The position numbers and the translations under genes are program-made. Under the pieces are notes generated by a model. The model had not been told where the DNA came from, searched no databases, and was given only the letters and a program-made list of their open reading frames with translations. A stretch of 64,000 nt of DNA from WJMT01 sp964456985 (GTDB taxonomy: Bacteria; Acidobacteriota; Aminicenantia; Aminicenantales; Aminicenantaceae): contig CAYWDH010000005.1 of the NCBI GenBank assembly GCA_964456985.1, positions 1 through 64,000 of the forward strand, read 5' to 3'. Of the stretch, positions 8,751-17,613 are shown piece by piece (within the stretch, counting starts at the first letter, position 1; each line of letters begins with the position of its first letter).

Positions 8751-11123
8751 ATGAGGTTTTCCAAGCGTTTCTGTTTGTTGTTGGGCATCTGTCTTGCTCT
8801 TTGCTTTTTCGTCCAGGCCGAGCTCAAAACCCCTCATCCGGCCAAAACAGCGATGAAGAGGATCACGAGCACTGAACCGGCCTTGCGTTTCCAATGGTTC
8901 GAGCAATTCCAAACCATGAAGGCGGAGACGCCGCTGAAGGATATGACGTGGCGTTTCATCGGGCCGTTCGATGTCGGCGGGCGATGCACGGATGTCGAAG
9001 CTCCCATAGGAAGCCGGCTCACCATGTATGTCGGATCCGCAACCGGCGGTGTCTGGAAGACGGACAATGCGGGCATCAGCTGGACACCCCTCACTGACGA
9101 TCTGCCGACGCTTTCCACAGGAGACTTAGCTGTTTCAGAGTCCGATCCTGACATCGTCTGGCTGGGCACGGGAGAAGCCAATCATTTCCGGGCTTCGATC
9201 GCGGGAATCGGTGTCTACAAGTCCACGGACGCCGGAAAGAGCTGGACCCATATGGGCCTCGCCGCCACGCAGACGGTCGGCCGGATTCTCATCCACCCCA
9301 CTAACCCTGACATCGTCTATGTCGCCGCAGTCGGCCACGAATGGACATACAATCCCGAACGGGGCGTCTACAAAACCACCGATGGAGGCAAGACCTGGAA
9401 GAAGGTTCTCTACATCAACGAGAAGATCGGGGCCATCGACTTGGTCATGGACCCGACCAAACCGGATGTTCTCATCGCCTCGATGGTGAACCGGATCAGG
9501 CTTCGCTGGAGCGACCCAACTCCCGGCGGTGAAGGACTTTTCAAGACAACCGACGGGGGCATGACCTGGAAACCGCTGACTAACGGCCTTCCCCCCGACA
9601 AGACGAAACTGAGCAGAATTGGACTCTCCCTCTGCCGGACAAAGCCCAACGTCGTCTACGCCTTCGTGGACAACCACACCCCGACGCGGATGCCCGAGCC
9701 AGGAGAGCGCGACTCCTACGGCCGTATACGGACCTACTCCGATATCGCAGGAGCGGAAGTCTATCGCTCGGACGACCAGGGCGAAACCTGGCGGAAGATG
9801 AGCCCTTCGGATAGGATGTTCGAACGCTTCGGGGGAACCTACGGCTGGGTGTTCGGCCAGATTCGTGTCGATCCCAACAACGCGGATGTCGTCTACCTCA
9901 TGGGTCTCGGCCTCTATCGATCGAGTGACGCCGGCAAGACCTGGGAAAGACTCGGCCGGGGCGTCCATGGCGACCACCACGGTTTGTGGATCGATCCCTC
10001 CGACTCAAACTATCTCATCAATGTCAACGATGGCGGGGCTTATGCTTCTTATGATTACGGGGAAAACTGGAGGAGCTTCCAGACCGGTATCCCGGTAACC
10101 CAGTTCTATAATGTCGGCTACGATATGAACAAACCGTTCAACGTCTATGGCTCAGTCCAGGATTTCGGAACTTTCCGGGGAGTGGGAGTCGCCCCTCTGA
10201 TCCCCCCAGAGCCGGGGCAGCGCCGCTTTCGCCGCCCACAGATCGTTCAGTGGGAACGAGCCCCCGGGGGGGAAGGATCTTTGATCGAGGTTGATTCCAA
10301 CGATCCGAACACGGAATACGCATCCGGCTACTACGGACGCGTCGAGAGGTCCGAGTTCAAGGACGGCCAATGGAACAGCCAAGCCGTTTATCCGAGAGCC
10401 CCTGAAGGCGAAGAGCCCTACCGGGCCCAGTGGCTGGCCGGTTTGCTGCTGTCGCCCCACAATCCCCAGATCGTTTACTGCGGCTTCCAGTATCTCTTCC
10501 GCTCGATGAACAGGGGGGACACCTGGGAAAGAATAAGCCCGGACCTCTCGTACAACAAGCCTGAATGGAAGGGGACGCTTCCTTACGCCATCCCCTATCA
10601 GACGATCACCGCCATTGCCGAATCGCCTTTTAAATTCGGCGTGGTCTATGTCGGGACTGACGACGGCCGCGTGCATGTGACGAAGGATGCCGGGATGACC
10701 TGGACCGATATCACGGCCGGTCTGCCCTACAACAAGCATGTCTGGAACATGGTCGCCTCAAAATACGATCCGGCCACCGTGTACATCGCCCAGATCGGGC
10801 GGGAGGACGACGATTTCGCGCCGTACCTCTTCAAGTCCACGGATTACGGAAAAACCTGGGTGAGCATCGTAGCCAACATCCCCGGCGGACCCACCAACGT
10901 CATTCGGGAGGACCCGAAGAATAAAGACGTGCTGTACTGCGGCACTGATCAAGGCGTTTTCGTCACCACAGACGGGGCCAAATCCTGGAACTATCTCGGT
11001 TCCGGGCTTCCGAACGCACCGGTCTGGGACCTGAAGATTCATCCCCGCGACAACATGCTGGTGATCGCCACGAACGGGCGCGGCATGTGGGTCATCGACG
11101 ACGTCTCGCCGCTGCAGAAATAA
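8751..11123 (+). CDS. Secreted VPS10/sortilin-like BNR beta-propeller protein
   Basis: The 790-residue product has a signal peptide (residues 1-23) and then many repeats of the form Y-x-S/T-T-D-G/A-G-x-T-W, the Asp-box (BNR) signature. Examples are KTDNAGISW, KSTDAGKSW, KTTDGGKTW, RSSDAGKTW and KSTDYGKTW. Such proteins fold as large propellers related to the sortilin N-terminal domain; several are glycoside- or protein-binding and many have no known role. AAGGAGGG supports the start. Its GC content and GC-ending codons are clearly higher than in neighbouring genes, which suggests separate origin. It sits between broken copies of the peptidase/propeller pair. Confidence 0.88.
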   Translation: MRFSKRFCLLLGICLALCFFVQAELKTPHPAKTAMKRITSTEPALRFQWFEQFQTMKAETPLKDMTWRFIGPFDVGGRCTDVEAPIGSRLTMYVGSATGGVWKTDNAGISWTPLTDDLPTLSTGDLAVSESDPDIVWLGTGEANHFRASIAGIGVYKSTDAGKSWTHMGLAATQTVGRILIHPTNPDIVYVAAVGHEWTYNPERGVYKTTDGGKTWKKVLYINEKIGAIDLVMDPTKPDVLIASMVNRIRLRWSDPTPGGEGLFKTTDGGMTWKPLTNGLPPDKTKLSRIGLSLCRTKPNVVYAFVDNHTPTRMPEPGERDSYGRIRTYSDIAGAEVYRSDDQGETWRKMSPSDRMFERFGGTYGWVFGQIRVDPNNADVVYLMGLGLYRSSDAGKTWERLGRGVHGDHHGLWIDPSDSNYLINVNDGGAYASYDYGENWRSFQTGIPVTQFYNVGYDMNKPFNVYGSVQDFGTFRGVGVAPLIPPEPGQRRFRRPQIVQWERAPGGEGSLIEVDSNDPNTEYASGYYGRVERSEFKDGQWNSQAVYPRAPEGEEPYRAQWLAGLLLSPHNPQIVYCGFQYLFRSMNRGDTWERISPDLSYNKPEWKGTLPYAIPYQTITAIAESPFKFGVVYVGTDDGRVHVTKDAGMTWTDITAGLPYNKHVWNMVASKYDPATVYIAQIGREDDDFAPYLFKSTDYGKTWVSIVANIPGGPTNVIREDPKNKDVLYCGTDQGVFVTTDGAKSWNYLGSGLPNAPVWDLKIHPRDNMLVIATNGRGMWVIDDVSPLQK

Positions 11124-11272
11124 CGGCCAGTATTTATTTTTTTTGGGTCGGAATGAAGGTGGTGAATTTTGGAGGGTGAATCTCGGTTCGATCCCAAGAT
11201 ATCAAAGGTGATATGTAAATGCCTGGAAATGTAAGATGTCGTAGATCTTGACTCAGTGTTCGTCGTCTTATG

Positions 11273-11320
11273 CTCAAACACTATCCCGAGTGGTGGATCA
11301 GCCTGTACCCTCAGGAGTAA
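11273..11320 (+). pseudogene. 3' remnant of an S9 peptidase gene
   Basis: Sixteen plus-strand codons read LKHYPEWWISLYPQE followed by TAA, matching the C-terminus of the intact S9 peptidase (LKHQPEWWLSLYPQE). Nothing of the gene remains upstream. The fragment overlaps the 3' end of the convergent propeller gene at 11298 by 23 bp. Confidence 0.8.
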
Positions 11321-12458
11321 ACAGCTTAAATCTCTTGACCTGCGGGAATCCCTCCTCTGTGGCAACGATGCTGTACACTTTCCCTTTATGAAATGCAAAA
11401 ATCCGATATGGCACAATAACCTGTTCTGTGTAGATCCCATCCGGTGAAAAAACATCATACACATTTTCGTCTTCATTTTCCGAATAGACAGCCACCCAGA
11501 GATTCCCTTCGCCGTCAAACTTCAGTCCTTTTCGGAAATCAAACGCCGGCATGATTCTCTTATTCACAACTTCTCCGTCCCTTCGGAACTCTCTTGTCAC
11601 CGGCTTGTATTCCCCGGAAAAAGTTATGACTTTGGTTCCATTCGGATTGAAAATGTGGATCTTGTATTGGTCATTCAGCCCTTCGTACAGCATGCCTTCT
11701 CGGGAGATCTCCCATACAATGTTGTATTGAGAACTTAAGGATATCCCCCCCCCTGTTTTAGTTCTTTTCACTTTCTCAATTTCTCCCTTAAACTCCCCTA
11801 TAACAAATTGTTCGCTTCCGTCCGGATTGCATCTTATGATCTGATTGACCATCTCGATTTCCTGAAAATCTTTGGTCACAGGAAGGTCTTCATATGCTGT
11901 TTTTTGAATGCGTTTGGAAAAGTATATACGGTTCTTATCATCTGTCTTCATCTCTCTGTGGATTCCTTCAACACGGAATCCCCCCAGATATTTCCCGTAA
12001 ATATCCATGGTAAAAATTCTTTGGTTGATAGCGTCCAGAATAAAGATCCGGTCATCTGATGAAAGAGCCATATAGATAAAATATCCGAACTCCCCGGGAC
12101 CCTGGCCCTGCTGCCCTAAGGTGCGGAGATAGGCGCCGTTTTCATCATACACTTTGATGCACACATCCCCCATGTCATAAATATAAATAGTGCCGTCTTC
12201 TGAAACCTTTACATCCTGAGGTCTATTCAGCATGTATTCCTCATCTCCCTCCATCACTCCTATGGAAAGCTCCTCCTCCATTTCATAATGAATGGTTCCC
12301 TCCTTCGGAAAATCAGGATTGGCAACGACTTTAACTCCATCAACGATTTTGATCTCTGCGGGATACTCCTCACCGGACTCTTTTGTACCGCAGCCCGTAA
12401 GAAATATCAAAACCAGTGTTAATACCAAAAAATAAGGAATAAATTGAGGCTTTTGCAT
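11298..12458 (-). CDS. 6-bladed beta-propeller lipoprotein (paralogue 1)
   Basis: The 386-residue protein has a lipoprotein signal ending in LTGC (Cys about 23). NHL-like blades follow, with repeated DxxGxIYIYD- and LGQQGQGPGEF-type turns, as in 6-bladed propeller proteins common in gut and sediment anaerobes. It is probably a binding protein on the outer or inner membrane; no ligand can be named. It is about 70 percent identical by eye to the next gene. The two share promoter and 5' sequences, so they are recent duplicates. It converges on the S9 remnant at 11273. Confidence 0.85.
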   Translation of the reverse strand: MQKPQFIPYFLVLTLVLIFLTGCGTKESGEEYPAEIKIVDGVKVVANPDFPKEGTIHYEMEEELSIGVMEGDEEYMLNRPQDVKVSEDGTIYIYDMGDVCIKVYDENGAYLRTLGQQGQGPGEFGYFIYMALSSDDRIFILDAINQRIFTMDIYGKYLGGFRVEGIHREMKTDDKNRIYFSKRIQKTAYEDLPVTKDFQEIEMVNQIIRCNPDGSEQFVIGEFKGEIEKVKRTKTGGGISLSSQYNIVWEISREGMLYEGLNDQYKIHIFNPNGTKVITFSGEYKPVTREFRRDGEVVNKRIMPAFDFRKGLKFDGEGNLWVAVYSENEDENVYDVFSPDGIYTEQVIVPYRIFAFHKGKVYSIVATEEGFPQVKRFKLFTPEGTG

Positions 12459-12491
12459 TTCACCCTCCCTGTTTCATCCTTTTAACACAAT

Positions 12492-12519
12492 ACTATAACC
12501 AAAAACTTCTTCAAGTCAA
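12492..12519 (-). promoter_or_regulatory. Promoter of propeller paralogue 1
   Basis: On the minus strand TTGACT (12514-12519), a 16-bp spacer and TATAGT (12492-12497) lie about 35 bp before the start codon. The same arrangement precedes paralogue 2, and the surrounding 75 bp are nearly identical. Confidence 0.7.
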
Positions 12520-12602
12520 AAAAACTTGACCTCTTCAGTTTAATTAAATTACTTATTGCCTCATTGATGGAGCCTCTACGCTTGCCTTAATATAAGGGAA
12601 CC

Positions 12603-12720
12603 ATGAAATACAGAACTCTCGGAAAAGCGGATCCTGTGGACCAAAACCATCCTGGTTTGGTTTGACTGGTGGCTCAAACACCAGCCCGAGTGGTGGCTCA
12701 ACCTGTACCCTCAGGAGTGA
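12603..12720 (+). pseudogene. Fused gene scraps: aldo/keto reductase-like start and S9 peptidase end
   Basis: AAGGGA precedes an ATG at 12603 that starts MKYRTLGK, the usual N-terminus of aldo/keto reductases. After eight codons the sequence switches, in another frame (12625-12720), to KRILWTKTILVWFDWW, then LKHQPEWWLNLYPQE and TGA. That is the last 31 residues of an S9 peptidase. The join looks like a deletion scar linking two unrelated genes. The S9 part overlaps the convergent propeller gene by 23 bp. Confidence 0.75.
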
Positions 12721-13855
12721 CCAGCTTAAATCTCTTGACCTGGCGGAATCCTTCCTCTGAAGTCACAATGCTGTACACTTTTCCCTTGAAAAATTCAAAA
12801 ATCCGATATGGCACAATAACCTGTTCTGTGTAGATCCCATCCAATGAAAAAACATCATACACATGCTCATCCAGATTTTTTGAATAAAAGCCTACCCAGA
12901 TGTTTCCTTCCCCATCAAACTCAAATCCCTTCCTCGGGTTATAAGCCGGCATCCAATTTTTCACCACTATGTCATCTATCTGGCGAACCAAAAGGACCGG
13001 TTCATATTCCCGGGAAAAAATCTTTATTTTGGTTCCATCCGGATTGAAAACATTTATTTTATATTGGTCATTCAGCCCCTCATACAGAATCCCATCCGAT
13101 GTGACCTCCCATACTATTTCATATTTAGATCCAATTGACATTGTGCCTCCTGCTTTGGTCTTTCTGACACGGCTTTTTTCTCCTTCAAACTCGCCGAAAA
13201 TAAATCGACCGCTGCCGTCCGGCTGGCATCTTATGATCTGATTGACTACCTCGACCTCCAGGAAATCTTTGGTCACAGGAAGGTCTTCCGAGGATTCCTT
13301 ACGTATCTCTTTTTCAAAGTACATGCGGTTTTGAGCATCCGTTTTCATCCCCAAGTAAAATCCTTCCAGACGAAACCCTCCTAAATACTCACCCTCAACA
13401 CCAAAGATCACCGCTCTTCTGTTTCTAGTATCCATTATAAAAATTCTTCCATCAGGAGAAATGTCATAATAAGCAGGAAGGTCAAACTCCCCGGGGCCCT
13501 GTCCTTTCCGCCCTATGGTCCGAAGATAGATACCTTTTTCATCATACACATTGATACATGCATCACCCCAGTCAAGAACATATATATTTCCATCTTTGTC
13601 AATCTTTATATCCTGGGGCATATTCAGCATGTATTCCTCATCCCCTTCCAGCACTCCTATGGAAAGCTCCTCCTCCATGGAATAATGAATGGTTCCCTCT
13701 TTCGGAAAATCAGGATTGGCAACGACTTTAACTCCATCAACGGTTTTGATCTCTGCAGGGTACTCTTCACCGGGCTCTTTTGTGCCGCAGCCCACAAGAA
13801 ATATCAAAACCAGTGTTAATACCAAAAAATAAGGAATAAATTGAGCCTTTTGCAT
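12698..13855 (-). CDS. 6-bladed beta-propeller lipoprotein (paralogue 2)
   Basis: The 385-residue protein has a lipoprotein signal ending in LVGC and NHL-type blades, and closely resembles the neighbouring gene at 11298 over its full length. The first 80 residues and the C-terminal TPEGTG are nearly identical, while the middle has diverged. That fits duplication followed by change on the ligand-facing blades. It has its own promoter at 13889-13916. Function is unknown beyond a surface or periplasmic binding role inferred from the fold. Confidence 0.85.
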   Translation of the reverse strand: MQKAQFIPYFLVLTLVLIFLVGCGTKEPGEEYPAEIKTVDGVKVVANPDFPKEGTIHYSMEEELSIGVLEGDEEYMLNMPQDIKIDKDGNIYVLDWGDACINVYDEKGIYLRTIGRKGQGPGEFDLPAYYDISPDGRIFIMDTRNRRAVIFGVEGEYLGGFRLEGFYLGMKTDAQNRMYFEKEIRKESSEDLPVTKDFLEVEVVNQIIRCQPDGSGRFIFGEFEGEKSRVRKTKAGGTMSIGSKYEIVWEVTSDGILYEGLNDQYKINVFNPDGTKIKIFSREYEPVLLVRQIDDIVVKNWMPAYNPRKGFEFDGEGNIWVGFYSKNLDEHVYDVFSLDGIYTEQVIVPYRIFEFFKGKVYSIVTSEEGFRQVKRFKLVTPEGTG

Positions 13856-13888
13856 TTCACCTTCCCTGTTTCATCCTTTTGACACAAT

Positions 13889-13916
13889 ACTATAACCAAA
13901 AACTTCTCCAAGTCAA
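13889..13916 (-). promoter_or_regulatory. Promoter of propeller paralogue 2
   Basis: On the minus strand TTGACT (13911-13916), a 16-bp spacer and TATAGT (13889-13894) mirror the paralogue 1 promoter base for base. Confidence 0.7.
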
Positions 13917-14060
13917 AAAAACTTGACCTATTCATAAAAAAATGGCTATAAATATCTTGCTTAATTTAGAATAATTATTATTATATTGTTGAGAGATGTA
14001 TAAAAACGTTCAAATCAAAAAAAAGAAGATTTTAAACATCAAAAAGGAGGAAACAACATA

Positions 14061-15266
14061 ATGAAAAGAAGGGAATTTATCGGCAAATCTGCTTTCGGGC
14101 TTTTCACCACCGGCCTTGCAATACCGCTTCTCAAAGCAAAGCCCGTTCAAGAAAACACCTCATATAAACTCATCCACCGAACACTGGGGCGCACCAACCT
14201 GCGCATCCCCATTGTGAGCTTCGGGGTGATGAATACGGACAGCCCGGACCTTATCAAACTCGCGCTGGATAGGGGCATCACCCATCTGGACACCGCCCAT
14301 GTCTATCTGAGAGGCAATTCAGAGAGGGTCATAGGTGAAGTGGTGGAAAAAGAAGGAGCCCGCGATAAGGTCATTATTTCCACAAAGATGTCCTTTGCCA
14401 AAGACCGGGAAACGGGTAGATTCAGTGAAACTGGCAGTGAGAGATCGCCCACAGCCACATCCGAAAACTTGAACAGCCAGCTTGAACTCAGCCTTGAAAG
14501 GTTGAGAACAGATTATGTTGATATCCTCTATCTTCACAGCTGCGATACTCCTGAGATGGTTCAATACGAACCCATGATGAAAGCCTTTGAGAAAATTAAA
14601 AAGCAGGGGAAAGCTCGATTTATCGGCGTCTCTTTTCACACCAATGAGCCGAATAATATCCGGGCTACAGTGGATGCCAAGATATGGGACGTGATCCTCA
14701 CAACTTATAATTTTGCTCAAGAACACAGGGAAGATGTGAAAAAGGCTATCCAATATGCCGCAGAGAATGGAGTAGGGGTCATCGCAATGAAGACCCTGGG
14801 AGGCCGGCGCCTTCAGGAAAGTGGAAAGATAGAGGTCAACCACAAAGCCGCACTGAAATGGGTCCTGGAAGATGAGAATGTCTGCACCACCATCCCGGGG
14901 ATGACCACATTTGACCAGCTCAATATGAACATGAGTGTCATGAATGACCTGGCACTTTCCAAAACCGAAGCCCAGGAACTCAATGCAGCGGCCAACCTGA
15001 AAGGTAAACTCTTCTGTCAGAACTGCAAAGCCTGCATTGACACATGCCCACAGAGAGTTGAAATACCTGACCTCATGCGCTCCTATATGTATGTCAAAGG
15101 CTACGGCAACTATATTCAAGCAAGGGACACCATTGCAGAACTGCCTGATAAACACGGCCTGAACACATGCCTCAGCTGCAGCTCGTGTACAGCCTCCTGC
15201 CGCACCGGCATCAACATAAACAGCCGGATCAACACACTTTTAGAAGAAAGGCTCTATACTGCCTAG
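14061..15266 (+). CDS. Tat-exported aldo/keto reductase with C-terminal Fe-S motifs
   Basis: The 401-residue protein starts MKRREFIGKSAFG, a twin-arginine (Tat) signal, which implies export in folded form. An aldo/keto reductase barrel follows with the catalytic set Asp77, Tyr82, Lys109 and His159. The C-terminus adds CQNCKACIDTC (319-329) and CLSCSSCTASC (370-380), ferredoxin-like motifs that could bind two 4Fe-4S clusters. This fusion is a known oxidoreductase class in anaerobes; the substrate is unknown. The ribosome binding site AAAAAGGAGG precedes the ATG. It appears monocistronic. Confidence 0.9.
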   Translation: MKRREFIGKSAFGLFTTGLAIPLLKAKPVQENTSYKLIHRTLGRTNLRIPIVSFGVMNTDSPDLIKLALDRGITHLDTAHVYLRGNSERVIGEVVEKEGARDKVIISTKMSFAKDRETGRFSETGSERSPTATSENLNSQLELSLERLRTDYVDILYLHSCDTPEMVQYEPMMKAFEKIKKQGKARFIGVSFHTNEPNNIRATVDAKIWDVILTTYNFAQEHREDVKKAIQYAAENGVGVIAMKTLGGRRLQESGKIEVNHKAALKWVLEDENVCTTIPGMTTFDQLNMNMSVMNDLALSKTEAQELNAAANLKGKLFCQNCKACIDTCPQRVEIPDLMRSYMYVKGYGNYIQARDTIAELPDKHGLNTCLSCSSCTASCRTGININSRINTLLEERLYTA

Positions 15267-15392
15267 TAAAATAAAAAGAACAAACCTATCCGAACCTGTT
15301 TTAAATAAAAAAAGGGGATTTTTCTTCTATCTTTCAAACTAAAGGACTGTTCTCCGACTAAATGCAATGCCAGGGCTTTGAATAAGGAAATT

Positions 15393-15734
15393 ATGAATAT
15401 AATCACTGAACTCAATCCGGTCATAAACTCTCTTAAAGAATCTGAAAAGCTGGAGTATATAAGGAAAATAATTGATGTCCAGCAGCAGATAAACGACCTC
15501 ATCAACGAAAACCAGTGGCTGAGAAGAGAAAAAGAAAAATCAGACGGAAAGCTTGAATTATGGAACCAGCTCAAATTTGAAGACGATGCTTACTGGCTCA
15601 AAGAAAAGAGTGACGGAATGCAGGGCCCGTACTGCCCGAAATGCTACGGGACAGAGCAAAAACTCGTGCCCATGGTCAAAAACGGAGAGGAATGCCCCAA
15701 CTGCCGTTATTCCCGAGGGAAAATCAGACTATAA
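15393..15734 (+). CDS. Small coiled-coil zinc-ribbon protein
   Basis: About 113 residues. The first half is helical and charged (residues 1-60, probable coiled coil). The second half holds CPKCYG and CPNCRYS, two CxxC pairs that make a zinc ribbon. The ATG at 15393 is preferred over an in-frame TTG 15 bases earlier because AAGGAAA lies directly before it. Similar short zinc-ribbon proteins are common and uncharacterised. It may bind nucleic acid or protein. The cofactor is inferred from the Cys spacing. Confidence 0.65.
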   Translation: MNIITELNPVINSLKESEKLEYIRKIIDVQQQINDLINENQWLRREKEKSDGKLELWNQLKFEDDAYWLKEKSDGMQGPYCPKCYGTEQKLVPMVKNGEECPNCRYSRGKIRL

Positions 15735-15785
15735 AGAACAGATAAAGAGAGAGAAAAGCGGAGTGAATGGCCGGAATGGATACCC

Positions 15786-16742
15786 TCAGCGTGTGAAGCA
15801 AAGAATGCACTTCAAACATTCAGGATCTTGGTAACTGATCTCAAGATTCCAGCCGGCATTGCGCGCCCTGTCCTGCCAGATCGTCTCAAAAATCTTTTTA
15901 TAGTCTTCAAAAGGTATCTGTCCTTTGAGATGGCCGGCATGTTTGTAAAGAAAAAAGAAGTGACTCTGCAAACTGACAACAGCTTCTTTATCCGCGAGTT
16001 TCTCAAGCACCACATCATCCCCCTGCAGCCGGCTCTGCTCCCAGCAAAGATAGAGTATAAATGCCCTCTGCGGCGGCAGAAACGGAACCCAGACCTTTGA
16101 TGCCAGAAAATACCCTGCGCCGTCTTTCATCAGATTAAAAAAGAATTCCTTCCCTTTTTCTTTGGAGAGGACAGTGTAAAAATAAACCATTTTAGACCAG
16201 TACATCTCAGCCCGCTGCCACGCCTTGGTCTCTTCGGGGAGGTCCGGAAAATCAGAAGTCGGAGGAGGCGGAGTTTTATCCAAACGGATAAAGATGTTCT
16301 CCATATGGCGGTAATACCATGTGTCGTTTTCCTTGAGAAAAGTAAAACAGAAAACCGTCTTTTTTTCTCCACCGAACCCGAGCGGGATAAGAAAATGGAC
16401 CTGATTTTCCACTGGAAAGACCTCCGGTTCAGCCTCCCATTCCTCCCAGGAAGATGCTCGGTCAGAAGCCTTTTTGAGATTTCCCAAAAATTGAAGCTGA
16501 GTCTCTTTTGAAATGAACTCATGCGGTTTTATCCGATCTTGGGTTAGTTGACCGTTTTTTAACAGATCAACAAATTCCCTCCAGATCACAAGGTCATCTG
16601 GAGCTTTGATGGATTCTTGAACTACCCAGCCCTGTGACAGTTTCACATTCTCGATCTGCTCTTCTCCCTGAGCGGAAAAATTTGTTTGAAGGTATAAGGC
16701 CAATAATAAAGAGAATATTAAAAGTCTTTTTACTCCCTTCAT
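15786..16742 (-). CDS. Secreted protein of unknown function
   Basis: The 318-residue protein has a signal peptide (MKGVKRLLIFSLLLALYLQT, cleavage near SAQG). The remainder is rich in aromatic residues, including WYYRHMENIFIRLDK and a PPPP stretch near residue 157. I do not recognise a family. GGAGG lies 11 bases before the ATG. It is the last of three minus-strand genes (17614, 16756, 15786) with short gaps, probably one operon with the CPBP protease. Confidence 0.6.
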   Translation of the reverse strand: MKGVKRLLIFSLLLALYLQTNFSAQGEEQIENVKLSQGWVVQESIKAPDDLVIWREFVDLLKNGQLTQDRIKPHEFISKETQLQFLGNLKKASDRASSWEEWEAEPEVFPVENQVHFLIPLGFGGEKKTVFCFTFLKENDTWYYRHMENIFIRLDKTPPPPTSDFPDLPEETKAWQRAEMYWSKMVYFYTVLSKEKGKEFFFNLMKDGAGYFLASKVWVPFLPPQRAFILYLCWEQSRLQGDDVVLEKLADKEAVVSLQSHFFFLYKHAGHLKGQIPFEDYKKIFETIWQDRARNAGWNLEISYQDPECLKCILCFTR

Positions 16743-16755
16743 TCCATCTGCCTCC

Positions 16756-17610
16756 CTATCTTTTTTTTCTTATAATAATATAAAAGAGCACACCAAAAAA
16801 AGCCATAACCAAACAGCCGATCACGCCTTCACCGTTTATAAGCCATAAATCACCTTTAAACAAACCCTGTCCCCCATTGGAAAGTCTGCCCGTAAACACA
16901 GCACGGTAAAGATTCCATACTATATGCATTATTGCGGGAGCCCATATGGAACCGCTCTCCAGATAAACCCATGCATAAACAACCGTAGTCCCCAAAAGTG
17001 CAAAAAAGGACAGGATAATTGTCATTCCCATCTTCATAAGGGCAAGTTCGGAAAGAACCGGGCTCATCCAGAACATAGGCAGATGCCAGGCCCACCATAC
17101 TGCGCCGGATATGATTAGTGCTTTGTTTATGCTTCCTCTGCTCTTGTAAATATCTCTCAGAAGGTAGCCTCTCCAGGCAAGTTCTTCTCCTAAGTGATTG
17201 ATCCAACCCATAATAAAGGCAGGTAAAGACAGCATTATAAAAGGAATAAAAAGCGCTGGAAGAGATAAAATCAGATTTAAAGACAGAGAAGATGTGGGTG
17301 TGCGATTGAGAATATATTCGCTGTTAAAGGTTAATTTATTAAAAGCAATGCCTATGCCCACAATGATCAATACCTGAAGAATTGGAAGGAAGATGCTAAT
17401 GAACAAATACTTCAATCCTGGGAAGCGCCAGCCCACATCACGCAGTTTGTCTTTCTTTGAAAACAGGATGAAAATCAATGCCAATATCATGGGAATCACC
17501 ATAACAATCGTCATGGGACTTTCACCCCATCCGAAATGACTTATGGCAATGACAGTCAGCCAGCTGGTGAGAAGAACAGATGCAATGAAGATGAGTATTT
17601 TTTTATCCAT
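16756..17610 (-). CDS. CPBP-family intramembrane metalloprotease
   Basis: This 284-residue membrane protein has about eight hydrophobic segments. It carries the family motifs GEELAWRG (Glu142, Glu143, Arg147), AWHLPMFW (His176) and a later IMHIVWN His. These are the metal-binding and catalytic sites of CPBP (Abi/Rce1-type) proteases, which cut inside or near membranes. Members act on prenylated proteins, signal peptides or bacteriocins; no substrate is evident here. It starts 3 bp after the upstream secreted-protein gene ends, so translation is probably coupled. Confidence 0.88.
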   Translation of the reverse strand: MDKKILIFIASVLLTSWLTVIAISHFGWGESPMTIVMVIPMILALIFILFSKKDKLRDVGWRFPGLKYLFISIFLPILQVLIIVGIGIAFNKLTFNSEYILNRTPTSSLSLNLILSLPALFIPFIMLSLPAFIMGWINHLGEELAWRGYLLRDIYKSRGSINKALIISGAVWWAWHLPMFWMSPVLSELALMKMGMTIILSFFALLGTTVVYAWVYLESGSIWAPAIMHIVWNLYRAVFTGRLSNGGQGLFKGDLWLINGEGVIGCLVMAFFGVLFYIIIRKKR

Positions 17611-17613
17611 CCC

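Noticed and set aside
9135..9980. Long minus-strand open frame (281 codons) opposite the sortilin-like gene
   Set aside because: It is antisense to a clearly coding GC-rich gene, where stop codons are rare in other frames. The translated sequence has no family pattern and no ribosome binding site.
14319..15155. Minus-strand open frame (278 codons) opposite the aldo/keto reductase
   Set aside because: The plus strand carries all catalytic and Fe-S motifs. The antisense frame is a shadow with no motif.
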